The notes beneath the pieces are model-generated. The model worked only from the letters and a program-made list of their open reading frames with translations. It did no database searches and was not told the DNA's origin. DNA of 60,987 nucleotides, taken from positions 1 through 60,987 of the forward strand of contig JAOQAG010000047.1 in the NCBI GenBank assembly GCA_025963715.1, read 5' to 3'. The stretch's first letter is position 1, and each line of letters opens with the position of its first letter. Source of the DNA: Bacteroidota bacterium (GTDB lineage: Bacteria; Bacteroidota; Bacteroidia; 2-12-FULL-35-15). Position numbers and translations under genes: made by a program. Shown one piece after another: positions 25,599 through 33,410 of the stretch.

Positions 25599-26460
25599 AA
25601 AACTGATCCCCGAACGTCTTTATCATTTTGATGTACACCAATTCATTGCCTCGGCATTAGCCGAAGATACCGGCGATGGCGATCACACTTCACTTGCCTG
25701 TATTCCTGCTTCCGCGAAAGGAAAAGCACGCTTGCTGGTAAAAGAAAACGGGGTTCTTGCCGGTGTGGAGCTGGCCATCGAAATTTTCAAAGCGGTGGAT
25801 CCGGCACTCAAAACAAAAGTATTTATAAAAGACGGCAGCGCCATAAAAACAGGCGATGTAGTACTTACCGTTGAAGGAAAATCACAATCCATATTGCTGG
25901 CCGAACGCCTGGTGCTTAACTGCATGCAGCGCATGAGCGGCATTGCTACCAAAACAAATTATTTAGTAAGCCTTTGCAAAGGCACCAAAACAAAAGTGAT
26001 CGATACCCGCAAAACCACACCTAATTTCCGCGGACTCGAAAAATGGGCGGTGATCCTTGGCGGCGGCGCTAACCACCGCATTGGATTGTATGACATGATC
26101 CTGATCAAAGACAATCACATTGATTATGCAGGCGGCATTCCGCAAGCAATTGCTGCAGCAAATAATTACCTGAAAGCAAAAAAGAAAAAGCTTAAAATTG
26201 AGATCGAAACGCGAAATTTAGAAGAAGTAAAACAAGTGCTTTCTGTTGGAAAAGTGAACCGCATCATGCTGGATAATTTCAGCATTGCGGATCTAAAAAA
26301 AGCCCTTAAGCTGATTGGTGGAAAATACGAAACGGAAGCATCCGGCGGTATTACCGAAAAAAATATTGCCGCGTATGCCAGATGCGGCGTTGATTTTATT
26401 TCAGTCGGCGCGCTTACACATCACATCAAAAGCCTGGACCTGAGCCTGAAAGCAATCTAA
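25591..26460 (+). CDS. nadC: Nicotinate-nucleotide pyrophosphorylase (carboxylating)
   Basis: Quinolinate phosphoribosyltransferase, which makes nicotinate mononucleotide in de novo NAD synthesis; 289 residues from ATG 25591. Seen are ALAEDTGDGDHTSLACI, LNCMQRMSGIATKTNYLV, the signature TRKTTPNFRGLEKWAV, NHRIGLYDMILIKDNHI, IEIETRNLEEV, IMLDNFSI and EASGGITEKNI. Full length. The start overlaps the DUF4783 stop by 8 bases, and the YihY gene begins one base after its stop, so the three genes form one operon. nadA and nadB are not in the window. Confidence 0.96.
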   Translation: MSKKLIPERLYHFDVHQFIASALAEDTGDGDHTSLACIPASAKGKARLLVKENGVLAGVELAIEIFKAVDPALKTKVFIKDGSAIKTGDVVLTVEGKSQSILLAERLVLNCMQRMSGIATKTNYLVSLCKGTKTKVIDTRKTTPNFRGLEKWAVILGGGANHRIGLYDMILIKDNHIDYAGGIPQAIAAANNYLKAKKKKLKIEIETRNLEEVKQVLSVGKVNRIMLDNFSIADLKKALKLIGGKYETEASGGITEKNIAAYARCGVDFISVGALTHHIKSLDLSLKAI

Positions 26461-26461
26461 G

Positions 26462-27397
26462 ATGGAGCGCAGAAACATAAAGCGTATTATAAGGCTGAAG
26501 CCGCTTTACAAAATGGTAAAAACCAGTAGAAAGCTGGTATTACCGGGTTTTGAAGGTTTGTCGCTTTACATTGTTTCCAAATTTTTTATCAAAAGCGTGC
26601 GCAACGGAATGGTCAATATCCGCGCATCATCGCTGGCATTCAGCTTTTTTCTGGCACTGTTCCCTACCATCATCTTTTTATTTACGCTGATTCCCTACAT
26701 CCCGATCCACGATTTCCAGCACTACGTCTTTACCCAACTGCAAAGCATCATGCCAAAATCAGCGTTTGAAGCTACTGAAGACACCATCATGGACATCATT
26801 AACAAACCCAGGAAAGGCTTATTGTCAGTGGGTTTTATTTCGGCGCTTTATTTCTCAACGAATGGTTTTAATGCCATGATCAATGCCTTTAACGAAACAT
26901 ACCACGAGATCGAAACCCGCGGAAAACTTCACCAACGGCTCATTTCCCTTTACATGCTTTTTATAACAGCGCTATTGATGGCCGTTTCCACCACGCTGCT
27001 GATCGGAACGGAATACCTGTTCAGTTATTTGTTCCACAGCCACAAAGTGCTGTATTACCTGATCTCGGTGCTGAAATGGATCATCCTGGCGGCACTGTTC
27101 TACTCCATCATTTCCTTCAATTATTTTTTAGGCCCGAAACGGAAAAAAGGCTGGAGTTTTTTCTCGGCAGGCTCCATGTTTGCTACCGTCCTGATCATTG
27201 CAGCAACAATCGGATTTACGTATTACGTGAATAATTTCGGGAAATACAACAAGCTGTACGGCTCTATCGGTACACTCATCGTGATCATGATGCTGATCTA
27301 TATCAACTCACTGATCCTGTTATTGGGATTTGACCTCAATGCGAGCATCCAGAGCGCTAAGAAACAACGCGACTGGTATCAACGGGTAAAATCTTAA
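26462..27397 (+). CDS. YihY/BrkB family inner-membrane protein
   Basis: Polytopic inner-membrane protein of 311 residues with about six hydrophobic segments. Signature stretches are NGMVNIRASSLAFSFFLALFPTIIFLFTLIPYIP, STNGFNAMINAFNETYHEIETRGKLHQR and FTYYVNNFGKYNKLYGSIGTLIVIMMLIYINSLILLLGFDLNA, all typical of the family once annotated as ribonuclease BN or virulence factor BrkB. Its molecular role is unclear. The ATG begins one base after the nadC stop, so it is cotranscribed. The basic N terminus (RRNIKRIIRLKPLYK) lies in the cytoplasm. Confidence 0.9.
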   Translation: MERRNIKRIIRLKPLYKMVKTSRKLVLPGFEGLSLYIVSKFFIKSVRNGMVNIRASSLAFSFFLALFPTIIFLFTLIPYIPIHDFQHYVFTQLQSIMPKSAFEATEDTIMDIINKPRKGLLSVGFISALYFSTNGFNAMINAFNETYHEIETRGKLHQRLISLYMLFITALLMAVSTTLLIGTEYLFSYLFHSHKVLYYLISVLKWIILAALFYSIISFNYFLGPKRKKGWSFFSAGSMFATVLIIAATIGFTYYVNNFGKYNKLYGSIGTLIVIMMLIYINSLILLLGFDLNASIQSAKKQRDWYQRVKS

Positions 27398-27725
27398 ATA
27401 ATCACCCATTGTTATCTTAAATAATGAATTGAAATAGTACGTACGTTTCTCAAACATTCTGCTGCCACTTTGTAAAAATAATAGAATACTCATTCTGCAG
27501 ACTCTTTCGGCCTGTCCAGTAATAGCGGGAATGAGCGGTAGAAAAATTATAGCTACGAAGAAGTCAAGCGGATCCGCGAAATTAACCGCGGTTTTCCTGT
27601 AGCGCCAGCGGAAGGAAAAATTACCTTACAGGCCTGAAAAGGTTTTTGTTACTTTTTGCCTTCAAAAAGTAAAAACATAAATTTTTTTACGCAAACTCTA
27701 TTGGATAAAAGACGGCCATTAAACC
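27398..27725. other. Intergenic gap without recognised gene
   Basis: 328 bases between two convergent genes. I see no repeat family, no terminator with a good T-run and no reading frame of note. The right part contains CTTTTTGCCTTCAAAAAG (27652-27669), a small hairpin that could end transcription on both sides. Confidence 0.5.
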
Positions 27726-28496
27726 TTAAATAAGCTCCTGCTCATCCTTCTCAGCCGCCTCTTTTTTCCTTTTCTCTTCCTTCCTCCGCATACGGATGTT
27801 CAGCAACTCTACAAACAGTGAGAAAGCAATGGAAACGTAAATGATCGTTTTATCGACATGCTCGTGAAAAGCTTCCAAAATCAGCACCACGCCTATCATT
27901 AACAAAAACGAAAGCGCCAATACTTTAATGGTTGGATTTTCATTGATAAAATCACTCACTTTTCCTGAAAAGGCGATCATGATCATCATGGCAATGATCA
28001 CGGCAGCGATCATGATCAGCAGGTTGTTCACCAATCCTACTGCGGTTAATATGGAATCAAAGGAAAATACAATATCGATCAGCACGATCTGCGTTACAAT
28101 GCCGTTGAAGGTTACTTTGTTCACATTTATTCCATCTTCTTCATTTCCCTGCACTTTGTTGTGCAGTTCCACCGTGGTTTTATAAAGCAGGAATACGCCA
28201 CCGGCAAACAGGATCAGGTCGCGGCCGGTAACGCCAAACTCAGCAATCATAAACAAAGGATCGCGTAATCCTGCGATCCAGGAAATACTGAACAAAAGCA
28301 ATACACGCATGATCAGCGCCAGCATCAAACCAATGGTACGCGCCTTTCCCTGGCTGTTTTTGGGAAGTTTCCCCGATACAATAGAGATAAATATAATATT
28401 ATCGATACCGAGTACAATTTCCAACACCGATAATGTGAGTAAACTGATGAGGGAAGCAAATGTAAACAGCTCGTGAAAATCCTTCGCTAGGTGCAT
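27726..28496 (-). CDS. TerC family integral membrane protein
   Basis: Polytopic membrane protein of 256 residues with about seven hydrophobic helices, related to TerC/Alx, proteins linked to tellurite resistance, manganese export and redox or pH response. The family signature LSVLEIVLGIDNIIFISIVSGKLP contains the conserved E, D and N, and a second copy of the acidic motif is in IVLIDIVFSFDSILTAVGLV. The C-terminal tail is highly charged (RMRRKEEKRKKEAAEKDEQELI). ATG 28496 is chosen over TTG 28514 because the latter lies within the promoter box. Monocistronic. Confidence 0.9.
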   Translation of the reverse strand: MHLAKDFHELFTFASLISLLTLSVLEIVLGIDNIIFISIVSGKLPKNSQGKARTIGLMLALIMRVLLLFSISWIAGLRDPLFMIAEFGVTGRDLILFAGGVFLLYKTTVELHNKVQGNEEDGINVNKVTFNGIVTQIVLIDIVFSFDSILTAVGLVNNLLIMIAAVIIAMMIMIAFSGKVSDFINENPTIKVLALSFLLMIGVVLILEAFHEHVDKTIIYVSIAFSLFVELLNIRMRRKEEKRKKEAAEKDEQELI

Positions 28497-28511
28497 AAAA
28501 ATAGTTTTTTG

Positions 28512-28519
28512 CAAAAATA
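28512..28519 (-). promoter_or_regulatory. -7 box TATTTTTG for the TerC gene
   Basis: On the minus strand this reads TATTTTTG, matching TAnnTTTG, 15 bases before ATG 28496. It overlaps the alternative TTG start at 28514, which it argues against. Confidence 0.5.
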
Positions 28520-28567
28520 CGGAGATTTTTCAAAGAAGTAAATTAAAAATTTTATCACTGATAATCA

Positions 28568-28621
28568 AATACTTAGTATTCGTTTTGAAAAATATTTAGT
28601 ACTATGTGATACAAGGTACTA
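28568..28621 (+). promoter_or_regulatory. Candidate PadR operator (inverted repeats)
   Basis: Three related sites precede the padR promoter. AATACTTAGTATT (28568-28580) is a perfect 6-bp inverted repeat around one base. TAGTACTA (28597-28604) is a perfect palindrome, and its TAGTAC pairs with GTACTA at 28616-28621 across 13 bases. They lie where -35 region contacts would be made, as expected for autorepression by the downstream PadR protein. Confidence 0.5.
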
Positions 28622-28632
28622 CTTTTTGTATA

Positions 28633-28640
28633 TATCTTTG
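28633..28640 (+). promoter_or_regulatory. -7 box TATCTTTG for padR
   Basis: TATCTTTG matches TAnnTTTG, 12 bases downstream of the candidate operator and 79 bases before ATG 28719, giving a leader of roughly 70 bases. Confidence 0.55.
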
Positions 28641-28718
28641 CAATGTCAATTTGTAGGTATAACCTGTAACAAAAACGACATATTGGTATCTAACATTAAA
28701 ACTGTAAAATTTAAACAC

Positions 28719-29048
28719 ATGAATATCGAAAACACAAAGGCGCAGATGAAAAAGGGTGTTCTTGAGTTTTGTATTCTATCCATTCTTTCGGGCGGCGAAA
28801 ATTATCCTTCCGAAATTATCGAGAAAATGAAAGAAGCAAAACTTATTGTTGTGGAAGGAACCCTGTATCCCCTGCTGATGCGCTTAAAAAATGACGGGCT
28901 GCTAAATTACCGCTGGGAAGAATCCACTTCCGGGCCACCGCGCAAATATTACAAATTAACGCCTGTAGGCGAGCAATTTTTAAAAGAGCTGGAAACTACC
29001 TGGAATGAGCTGGTAGAAGCAGTAAGAAAAACAACCAGCAACAATTAA
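28719..29048 (+). CDS. PadR family transcriptional regulator
   Basis: A 109-residue winged-helix repressor. It starts MNIENTKAQMKKGVLEFCILSILSGGENYPSEIIEKM (helix-turn-helix), followed by VVEGTLYPLLMRLKNDGLLNYRWEES (recognition helix), then SGPPRKYYKLTPVGEQFLKEL (the wing, with the PRKYY motif of the family). The C-terminal helix is short, as in PadR subfamily 2. ATG 28719 is chosen because a promoter box lies 79 bases upstream and the longer frame (from 28626) crosses it. The PspC-domain gene follows after 47 bases and is the likely target, with autoregulation. Confidence 0.92.
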   Translation: MNIENTKAQMKKGVLEFCILSILSGGENYPSEIIEKMKEAKLIVVEGTLYPLLMRLKNDGLLNYRWEESTSGPPRKYYKLTPVGEQFLKELETTWNELVEAVRKTTSNN

Positions 29049-29095
29049 GCACCGGAAACTAAACAAAGACAAACAACATTTAAAAATAGAAGAAA

Positions 29096-30805
29096 ATGAA
29101 TCGTACAATCACCATGAACTTAAGCGGCATCATCTTTCACATTGAAGAAGATGCATACGATAAGCTGAATAAATACCTCACGACGATCCGGAGCTATTTC
29201 AAAGATTCGGACGGAAGAGACGAAATTATGAGCGATATCGAATCGCGGATTGCCGAAATGCTGCAGGAAAAAGTGAGCAAAACCAAGCAGGCTGTACTGA
29301 TGATGGATGTGGAAAGCGTAATTGCAGTAATGGGTAAACCTGAAGATTTTGCAGGCGATGCAGAACCGTCACAAAATACAAATACAAACGGTGCAACTGC
29401 TGAAAATGCAACACACCAGCAAACCAAAAGAAGGCGCTTGTTCCGCGACCCGGACGACAAAATGGTAGGAGGTGTTTGCTCCGGGATCGCACATTATTTT
29501 GATTTCGACCCGATCTGGCTGCGTGCTGCATTTGCGATCAGTTTTTTTGTTTTCGGCTCCGGTTTTTTATTGTATATGATCCTCATGATCATTATGCCGA
29601 AAGCGAAAACCATTGCTGAAAAATTAGAAATGCGCGGCGAAAAAGTGGATATCAATAACATCGGAAAAGCCGTAAATGAAGAGTTTGATGATCTTAAAAA
29701 ACGAATGAAAAATTTTGGCAGCGAGATCGGATCCAAAGAAACCAAAGAACGTGTACGCTCTTCTGCCCGCCAGGCAACTGAATTTGCAGGCGATGTACTC
29801 GGCCACATGGCCAGGGTCTTTGGAAAAATATTTGCTGTGTTCCTTGTATTCTTTGGCGTGGTGCTGATGGTGGTGTTACTTGCTACTATTTTTGGAAGAG
29901 GTACCATCTCCATTTTTAATTCATCGGTAAACAATGTACATTTTTCATTGTATGAATTCTGTGCCGCTGCCGTACCTAACGGAATTCCGATAGAATTAAT
30001 TGTTACGGGCTTAATCCTGTTCGTCGGAGTTCCTTTATTATCGATCATCTACAGAGGGATCAAACATTTATTCGGCATCAAAGAAAAGAACAGGATCGTG
30101 AAGTATACTGCTAACATTCTTTGGCTGATCGGTGTTGCCATCATGATCTACATCGGCTGCATGGTAGGTACCGATTTTAATGAAGAAACGGTAATGAAAC
30201 AGGATGTGGCCATTCAGCAGCCATTGCACAATACGCTTTACCTGGATATGAAACCCACAACGGAAGATGACATTGAGCTGACTTACAATCACAACCGCCA
30301 TTTTTACCTGGGTAACTGGTCCATGATGTCGAAGGATGATGAAAATTTCCGCCTGGGTTACCCCGAATTAACAATTGTGCCGGCAGAAGGCATTAACTAC
30401 GAACTGGTGGTGATCAAATCCGCATACGGACATGATAAAAAAGAAGCGGCCTATCGTGCAAAAAATATTGAGTACGTTGTGACGCAAACCGATTCCACCA
30501 TTTTATTCAATAGTTATTACGATATAAAAACGGGTGATAAATTACGTGCGCAGGATTTAAAAGTGCTGTTGAAAGTTCCGGTTGGAAAGATCGTGTTCCT
30601 GAGCAAACGCATGGAAAAGATCATTTACAACATCGATAATGTAACGAATACGTATGATGGAGATATGGTAAACCGCAGGTGGATCATGACAGTAAAAGGC
30701 TTGCAGTGCGTGGATTGTAACGGGCTGGAAAGAACGGCTTCACAAATGGAAGACAGCCTTGTGCCGCCACCGCCGCCATTGCCTCCAGGACAAAAAAGAT
30801 TATAA
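29096..30805 (+). CDS. PspC domain-containing envelope-stress-like membrane protein
   Basis: Inner-membrane protein of 569 residues. The N-terminal ~90 residues (IIFHIEEDAYDKLNKYLTTI, RDEIMSDIESRIAEML, DVESVIAVMGKPEDF) resemble the cytoplasmic HAAS-like domain found beside PadR genes. The PspC domain is at about 112-170 (FRDPDDKMVGGVCSGIAHYFDFDPIWLRAAFAI). Three more hydrophobic segments follow at about 240-265, 295-320 and 340-360. The ~200-residue C-terminal part is probably extracytoplasmic and ends in PPPPPLPPGQKRL. It pairs with padR. By family it may sense or answer envelope stress; the signal is unknown. Confidence 0.85.
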   Translation: MNRTITMNLSGIIFHIEEDAYDKLNKYLTTIRSYFKDSDGRDEIMSDIESRIAEMLQEKVSKTKQAVLMMDVESVIAVMGKPEDFAGDAEPSQNTNTNGATAENATHQQTKRRRLFRDPDDKMVGGVCSGIAHYFDFDPIWLRAAFAISFFVFGSGFLLYMILMIIMPKAKTIAEKLEMRGEKVDINNIGKAVNEEFDDLKKRMKNFGSEIGSKETKERVRSSARQATEFAGDVLGHMARVFGKIFAVFLVFFGVVLMVVLLATIFGRGTISIFNSSVNNVHFSLYEFCAAAVPNGIPIELIVTGLILFVGVPLLSIIYRGIKHLFGIKEKNRIVKYTANILWLIGVAIMIYIGCMVGTDFNEETVMKQDVAIQQPLHNTLYLDMKPTTEDDIELTYNHNRHFYLGNWSMMSKDDENFRLGYPELTIVPAEGINYELVVIKSAYGHDKKEAAYRAKNIEYVVTQTDSTILFNSYYDIKTGDKLRAQDLKVLLKVPVGKIVFLSKRMEKIIYNIDNVTNTYDGDMVNRRWIMTVKGLQCVDCNGLERTASQMEDSLVPPPPPLPPGQKRL

Positions 30806-30887
30806 AAAAATTGCATGTCTTGTAACTTTCAGTTCATGAGTCCGTCAAGAGTGCAAAGAATTTAAAAATATAAAAAACAACATCCCC

Positions 30888-31211
30888 ATGAAAAAATTAA
30901 TCACATTAACAATCGCGCTGGTACTTGGATTCACGCTTTCATCCTTTGCAGGAAACGGAACATCGATCCATACCTTAATTACAAGAACAATAAAAGTTCC
31001 GGAACAATTAAAGAATCAAAAACTGGATGAAAAAGTAGATGTACAATTTACGATCGGGCAAAACGGAACGGCTTCGATAGTGGATGTAAAAACGGAAAAT
31101 CCGGAATTAAAAAAATACATCATCCAGCAATTCAGCACTATAAATTTCAATGAAGCAACTGACAAACAACAAGTTACCTATTTTATTGCAATTAATTTTA
31201 AAGTGCTGTAA
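30888..31211 (+). CDS. Small secreted TonB-C-like protein
   Basis: A 107-residue exported protein. The signal peptide MKKLITLTIALVLGFTLSSFAG is followed by a compact domain with VPEQLKNQKLDEKVDVQFTIGQNGTASIVDVKTENPELKKYIIQQFSTINF. The VDVQFTIGQNGTASIVDVK stretch matches the beta-hairpin of TonB C-terminal domains common in small Bacteroidota periplasmic proteins. It starts at an ATG 82 bases after the PspC gene and could share its transcript. Function unknown. Confidence 0.75.
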   Translation: MKKLITLTIALVLGFTLSSFAGNGTSIHTLITRTIKVPEQLKNQKLDEKVDVQFTIGQNGTASIVDVKTENPELKKYIIQQFSTINFNEATDKQQVTYFIAINFKVL

Positions 31212-31265
31212 CTTTTGGAACAGTCGGGCGTTATATGCTCAAACACATTAAAAAAATCCCACCGC

Positions 31266-31339
31266 AGAAGGGCTGTAAAAAGGTTCGTGCAAAAAACTGA
31301 GGAGTGAGTTCGTAGCATTTCTCACTCCTCAGCCCTTCT
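31266..31339. other. Structured intergenic element (nested inverted repeat)
   Basis: AGAAGGG (31266-31272) pairs with CCCTTCT (31333-31339) and, inside, CTGAGGAGTGAG (31297-31308) pairs perfectly with CTCACTCCTCAG (31321-31332). It lies just upstream of a terminator. It could be a 3'-UTR structure of the 30888 gene or an independent small RNA ending at that terminator. Confidence 0.6.
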
Positions 31340-31348
31340 CAAAATGGT

Positions 31349-31381
31349 AAAAAACCGATCGGTAAAAGGATCGGTTTTTTT
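31349..31381 (+). terminator. Intrinsic terminator
   Basis: AAAAACCGATC (31350-31360) pairs with GATCGGTTTTTT (31369-31380), giving a stem flanked by A- and T-runs. It would end transcription of the padR/PspC unit and of the structured element before it. Confidence 0.8.
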
Positions 31382-31422
31382 GTGCGTTTAACATACTACA
31401 AACCTTAACCACTTTTATTAAT

Positions 31423-31539
31423 AAACAGATCCCGTGTCAGGCACGGGATGACAGTTAAAAATAAAATTGTACTCCTTAACAAGCATAGCAATCACACAGA
31501 TTCGTATATTAGTATTGATTGGTATTTAGTAGATTCACA
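31423..31539. repeat. Half family 3 and family 2 repeats
   Basis: A family 3 half (31427-31454, GATCCCGTGTCAGGCACGGG then ATGACAG) and a family 2 unit (31493-31539, CACACAGATTCGTATATTAG ... GGTATTTAGTAG) fill the gap before the first of two paralogous genes. A reading frame from 31448 runs through this repeat DNA and is not taken as coding before ATG 31574. Confidence 0.8.
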
Positions 31540-31573
31540 ATTTTCCGTATATTCGTTCAAACGCAAACAGGGA

Positions 31574-32254
31574 ATGAAACGCACCTTTTTACTGATCTTA
31601 TTTTTAGCGCTTTTTTTCAATGCCAGCTCTCAGGACAGCATTGTTAAAAAAAACGGACAAACGCTGATCGCGAAAGTGCTGGAGATTGGAACTTCTGAAA
31701 TAAAATACAAGCGGAATGACATTCCGGATGGCCCGGTTTACATTGAACTAAAATCCAATATTGAACGGATCAGCTTTGCAAATGGCGTGAAAGAAATTTT
31801 CAAAGATGAACCCGCCGCGCCTGTTCCGGTGTCACCTCCCGTCCTCTCCTATTATGTGATCCCGCAAATGAACAATAAAATTGAAAATTACGGCAATATG
31901 TATACCTATCATCACAATAAAATAAGTGAACGGCAGTTGTACGATATGTTGAATTCCACTCACGATAAAAAAATAAAGAGCCTGGTTGATGATGCAAAAA
32001 ATGCAAAAATAGCCCAGTACATTGGTTTTGGGGCTATTCCATTTGGGATCCTTGGATATTATTATTTTTTAAGAGGAACAGGCGAAGCAGACTTTGGCGG
32101 GCAATCCAATAACAGCGTAAATGGCTCTGGAATTGTTGCTGCCGGATTTTGTATTGCAGTAGCAATTTCCTGTCCTATTGCATCCGGCATTTTCAAGTTT
32201 AAAAAAATGAAATACAACCGCGCAGCAATTGCATTATACAACGAAAAGTTTTAA
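31574..32254 (+). CDS. Secreted/membrane protein, tandem paralogue 1
   Basis: Unrecognised 226-residue protein. The signal peptide is MKRTFLLILFLALFFNASSQ. A small N-terminal domain (DSIVKKNGQTLIAKVLEIGTSEIKYKR ... YIELKSNIERISFANGVKEIF) of a kind found at the start of many Bacteroidota exported proteins is followed by a Pro-rich linker (EPAAPVPVSPPVL) and a C-terminal part with two hydrophobic stretches (YIGFGAIPFGILGYYYFL and GIVAAGFCIAVAISCPIASGIF), ending RAAIALYNEKF. ATG 31574 starts the signal peptide. The next gene, 5 bases on, is a clear paralogue with the same layout. Confidence 0.75.
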   Translation: MKRTFLLILFLALFFNASSQDSIVKKNGQTLIAKVLEIGTSEIKYKRNDIPDGPVYIELKSNIERISFANGVKEIFKDEPAAPVPVSPPVLSYYVIPQMNNKIENYGNMYTYHHNKISERQLYDMLNSTHDKKIKSLVDDAKNAKIAQYIGFGAIPFGILGYYYFLRGTGEADFGGQSNNSVNGSGIVAAGFCIAVAISCPIASGIFKFKKMKYNRAAIALYNEKF

Positions 32255-32259
32255 CACCT

Positions 32260-32952
32260 ATGAAAAACCTGTTTACACTTATTGCATTTACTTTTTTGAT
32301 CGGCACCATTCATGCCCAGGACAGTATTTTTAAAACAAACGGCAATGTGGTGGCTGCAAAAATACTGGAGATCAGCAGTACCGAGATCAAATATAAAAAG
32401 TATCAATTTTTGGACGGCCCTACTTATGTAGAAAACAAAACTAGCATCAGATCAATAAAATATTCCAACGGCTTAAAAGAAGATTTTGCTCCCGCACCTG
32501 CGCCACAAGCGGTACAAACACCGCAAACAATTGCGCCGCCAACCGAAACCGGCGCGGATTATTATTCAAAACAAAACGATACTTACAAACAAACCAAACT
32601 GGAATACAGCGGGACCTATTTTTTATATAACAACAGGAAAATGGGTGAGAACACAGCGCACAGCATGCTCCTGCAAACAAAGGACAAAGACATTATTAAT
32701 CTTGTACAACAATCAAAAGATGCGCATGCACTTAAATTTGTGGGTTTTGGTGCTATTCCTTTAGGGATTGGCGCGCTTTATTTTTTAGCACAAAGCATTT
32801 CTTACACCAATAACGTTAATTCTGCCAAGCTGGCTACCAGCGGCCTTTGCCTGATCGGCGCCATTGCCTGCCCTATTGTATCCGGGATCTACAGCAAAAA
32901 AAGGCGAATATACAACCAGGAAGCCGTGAAGCTTTACAACGAACGCTATTAG
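32260..32952 (+). CDS. Secreted/membrane protein, tandem paralogue 2
   Basis: Unrecognised 230-residue protein, paralogous to the preceding gene. The signal peptide is MKNLFTLIAFTFLIGTIHAQ. DSIFKTNGNVVAAKILEISSTEIKYKKYQFLDGPTYVE is followed by a Pro/Ala/Thr-rich linker (APAPAPQAVQTPQTIAPPTE), then FVGFGAIPLGIGALYFLAQ and GLCLIGAIACPIVSGIY, ending QEAVKLYNERY. The ends of both proteins align without gaps in their last 15 residues, so they come from a duplication. They are translated from one transcript. A paired role in the envelope is inferred only from topology. Confidence 0.75.
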   Translation: MKNLFTLIAFTFLIGTIHAQDSIFKTNGNVVAAKILEISSTEIKYKKYQFLDGPTYVENKTSIRSIKYSNGLKEDFAPAPAPQAVQTPQTIAPPTETGADYYSKQNDTYKQTKLEYSGTYFLYNNRKMGENTAHSMLLQTKDKDIINLVQQSKDAHALKFVGFGAIPLGIGALYFLAQSISYTNNVNSAKLATSGLCLIGAIACPIVSGIYSKKRRIYNQEAVKLYNERY

Positions 32953-33318
32953 TACGGATACAGATAACGCCCGCCTGAACTATTCGGGCAGGAACAGGAA
33001 CGAATTTTACGAATCTGTATGGATACGAATTACAAATAAATACGAATTTACAAATCTGTATTTCCTGTGTAATGTATAATTGAAAATGGGTTTCTTCTTT
33101 CATACTGTCATCCCGGGCCTCACCCGAATCCATTAATTAAGAACGATGAATATCCTGCTAACATTTGAGAGATCCCGGGTCAGGCCCGGGATGACAGTTT
33201 TTTTTATAGTGATTTTATTAAAGTAAACATTCAGTATTACACAAATTAGTACATTAGTACAAATTGGTATTTAGTAGATACACAGATTCGTAGTTTCGCT
33301 TCTGTTCGCTATCTGTAC
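32953..33318. repeat. Intergenic mosaic with filled 23-bp insert, families 2 and 3
   Basis: The 458-base gap holds TACAGATAACG (32959-32969), the 23-base insert (32970-32992), the remainder of the interrupted unit (AACAGGAACGAATTTTACGA, from 32993), a family 2 relative (33020-33062), a complete but degraded family 3 pair (33105-33197), and family 2 plus an empty form of the interrupted unit (33239-33318). No gene is seen. Confidence 0.85.
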
Positions 33319-33363
33319 CAACAAAATAATATAAACCCTGTTATTTTTACACGTACAAATACT

Positions 33364-33371
33364 TATATTTG
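33364..33371 (+). promoter_or_regulatory. -7 box TATATTTG for the E1 dehydrogenase gene
   Basis: TATATTTG matches TAnnTTTG, 39 bases before ATG 33411. No good -33 TTTG is visible at the expected place. Confidence 0.5.
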
Positions 33372-33410
33372 TAAAAATAGAATCTCAAATCCCCTTTATA
33401 TTTTATACGT

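Noticed and set aside
29494-30048. 184-codon minus-strand open frame
   Set aside because: Antisense to the PspC-domain gene, with a Ser/Thr/Lys-rich composition and no domain.
31448-31573. N-terminal extension of the first tandem paralogue
   Set aside because: The extension is translated repeat DNA (families 3 and 2); a signal peptide starts cleanly at ATG 31574.
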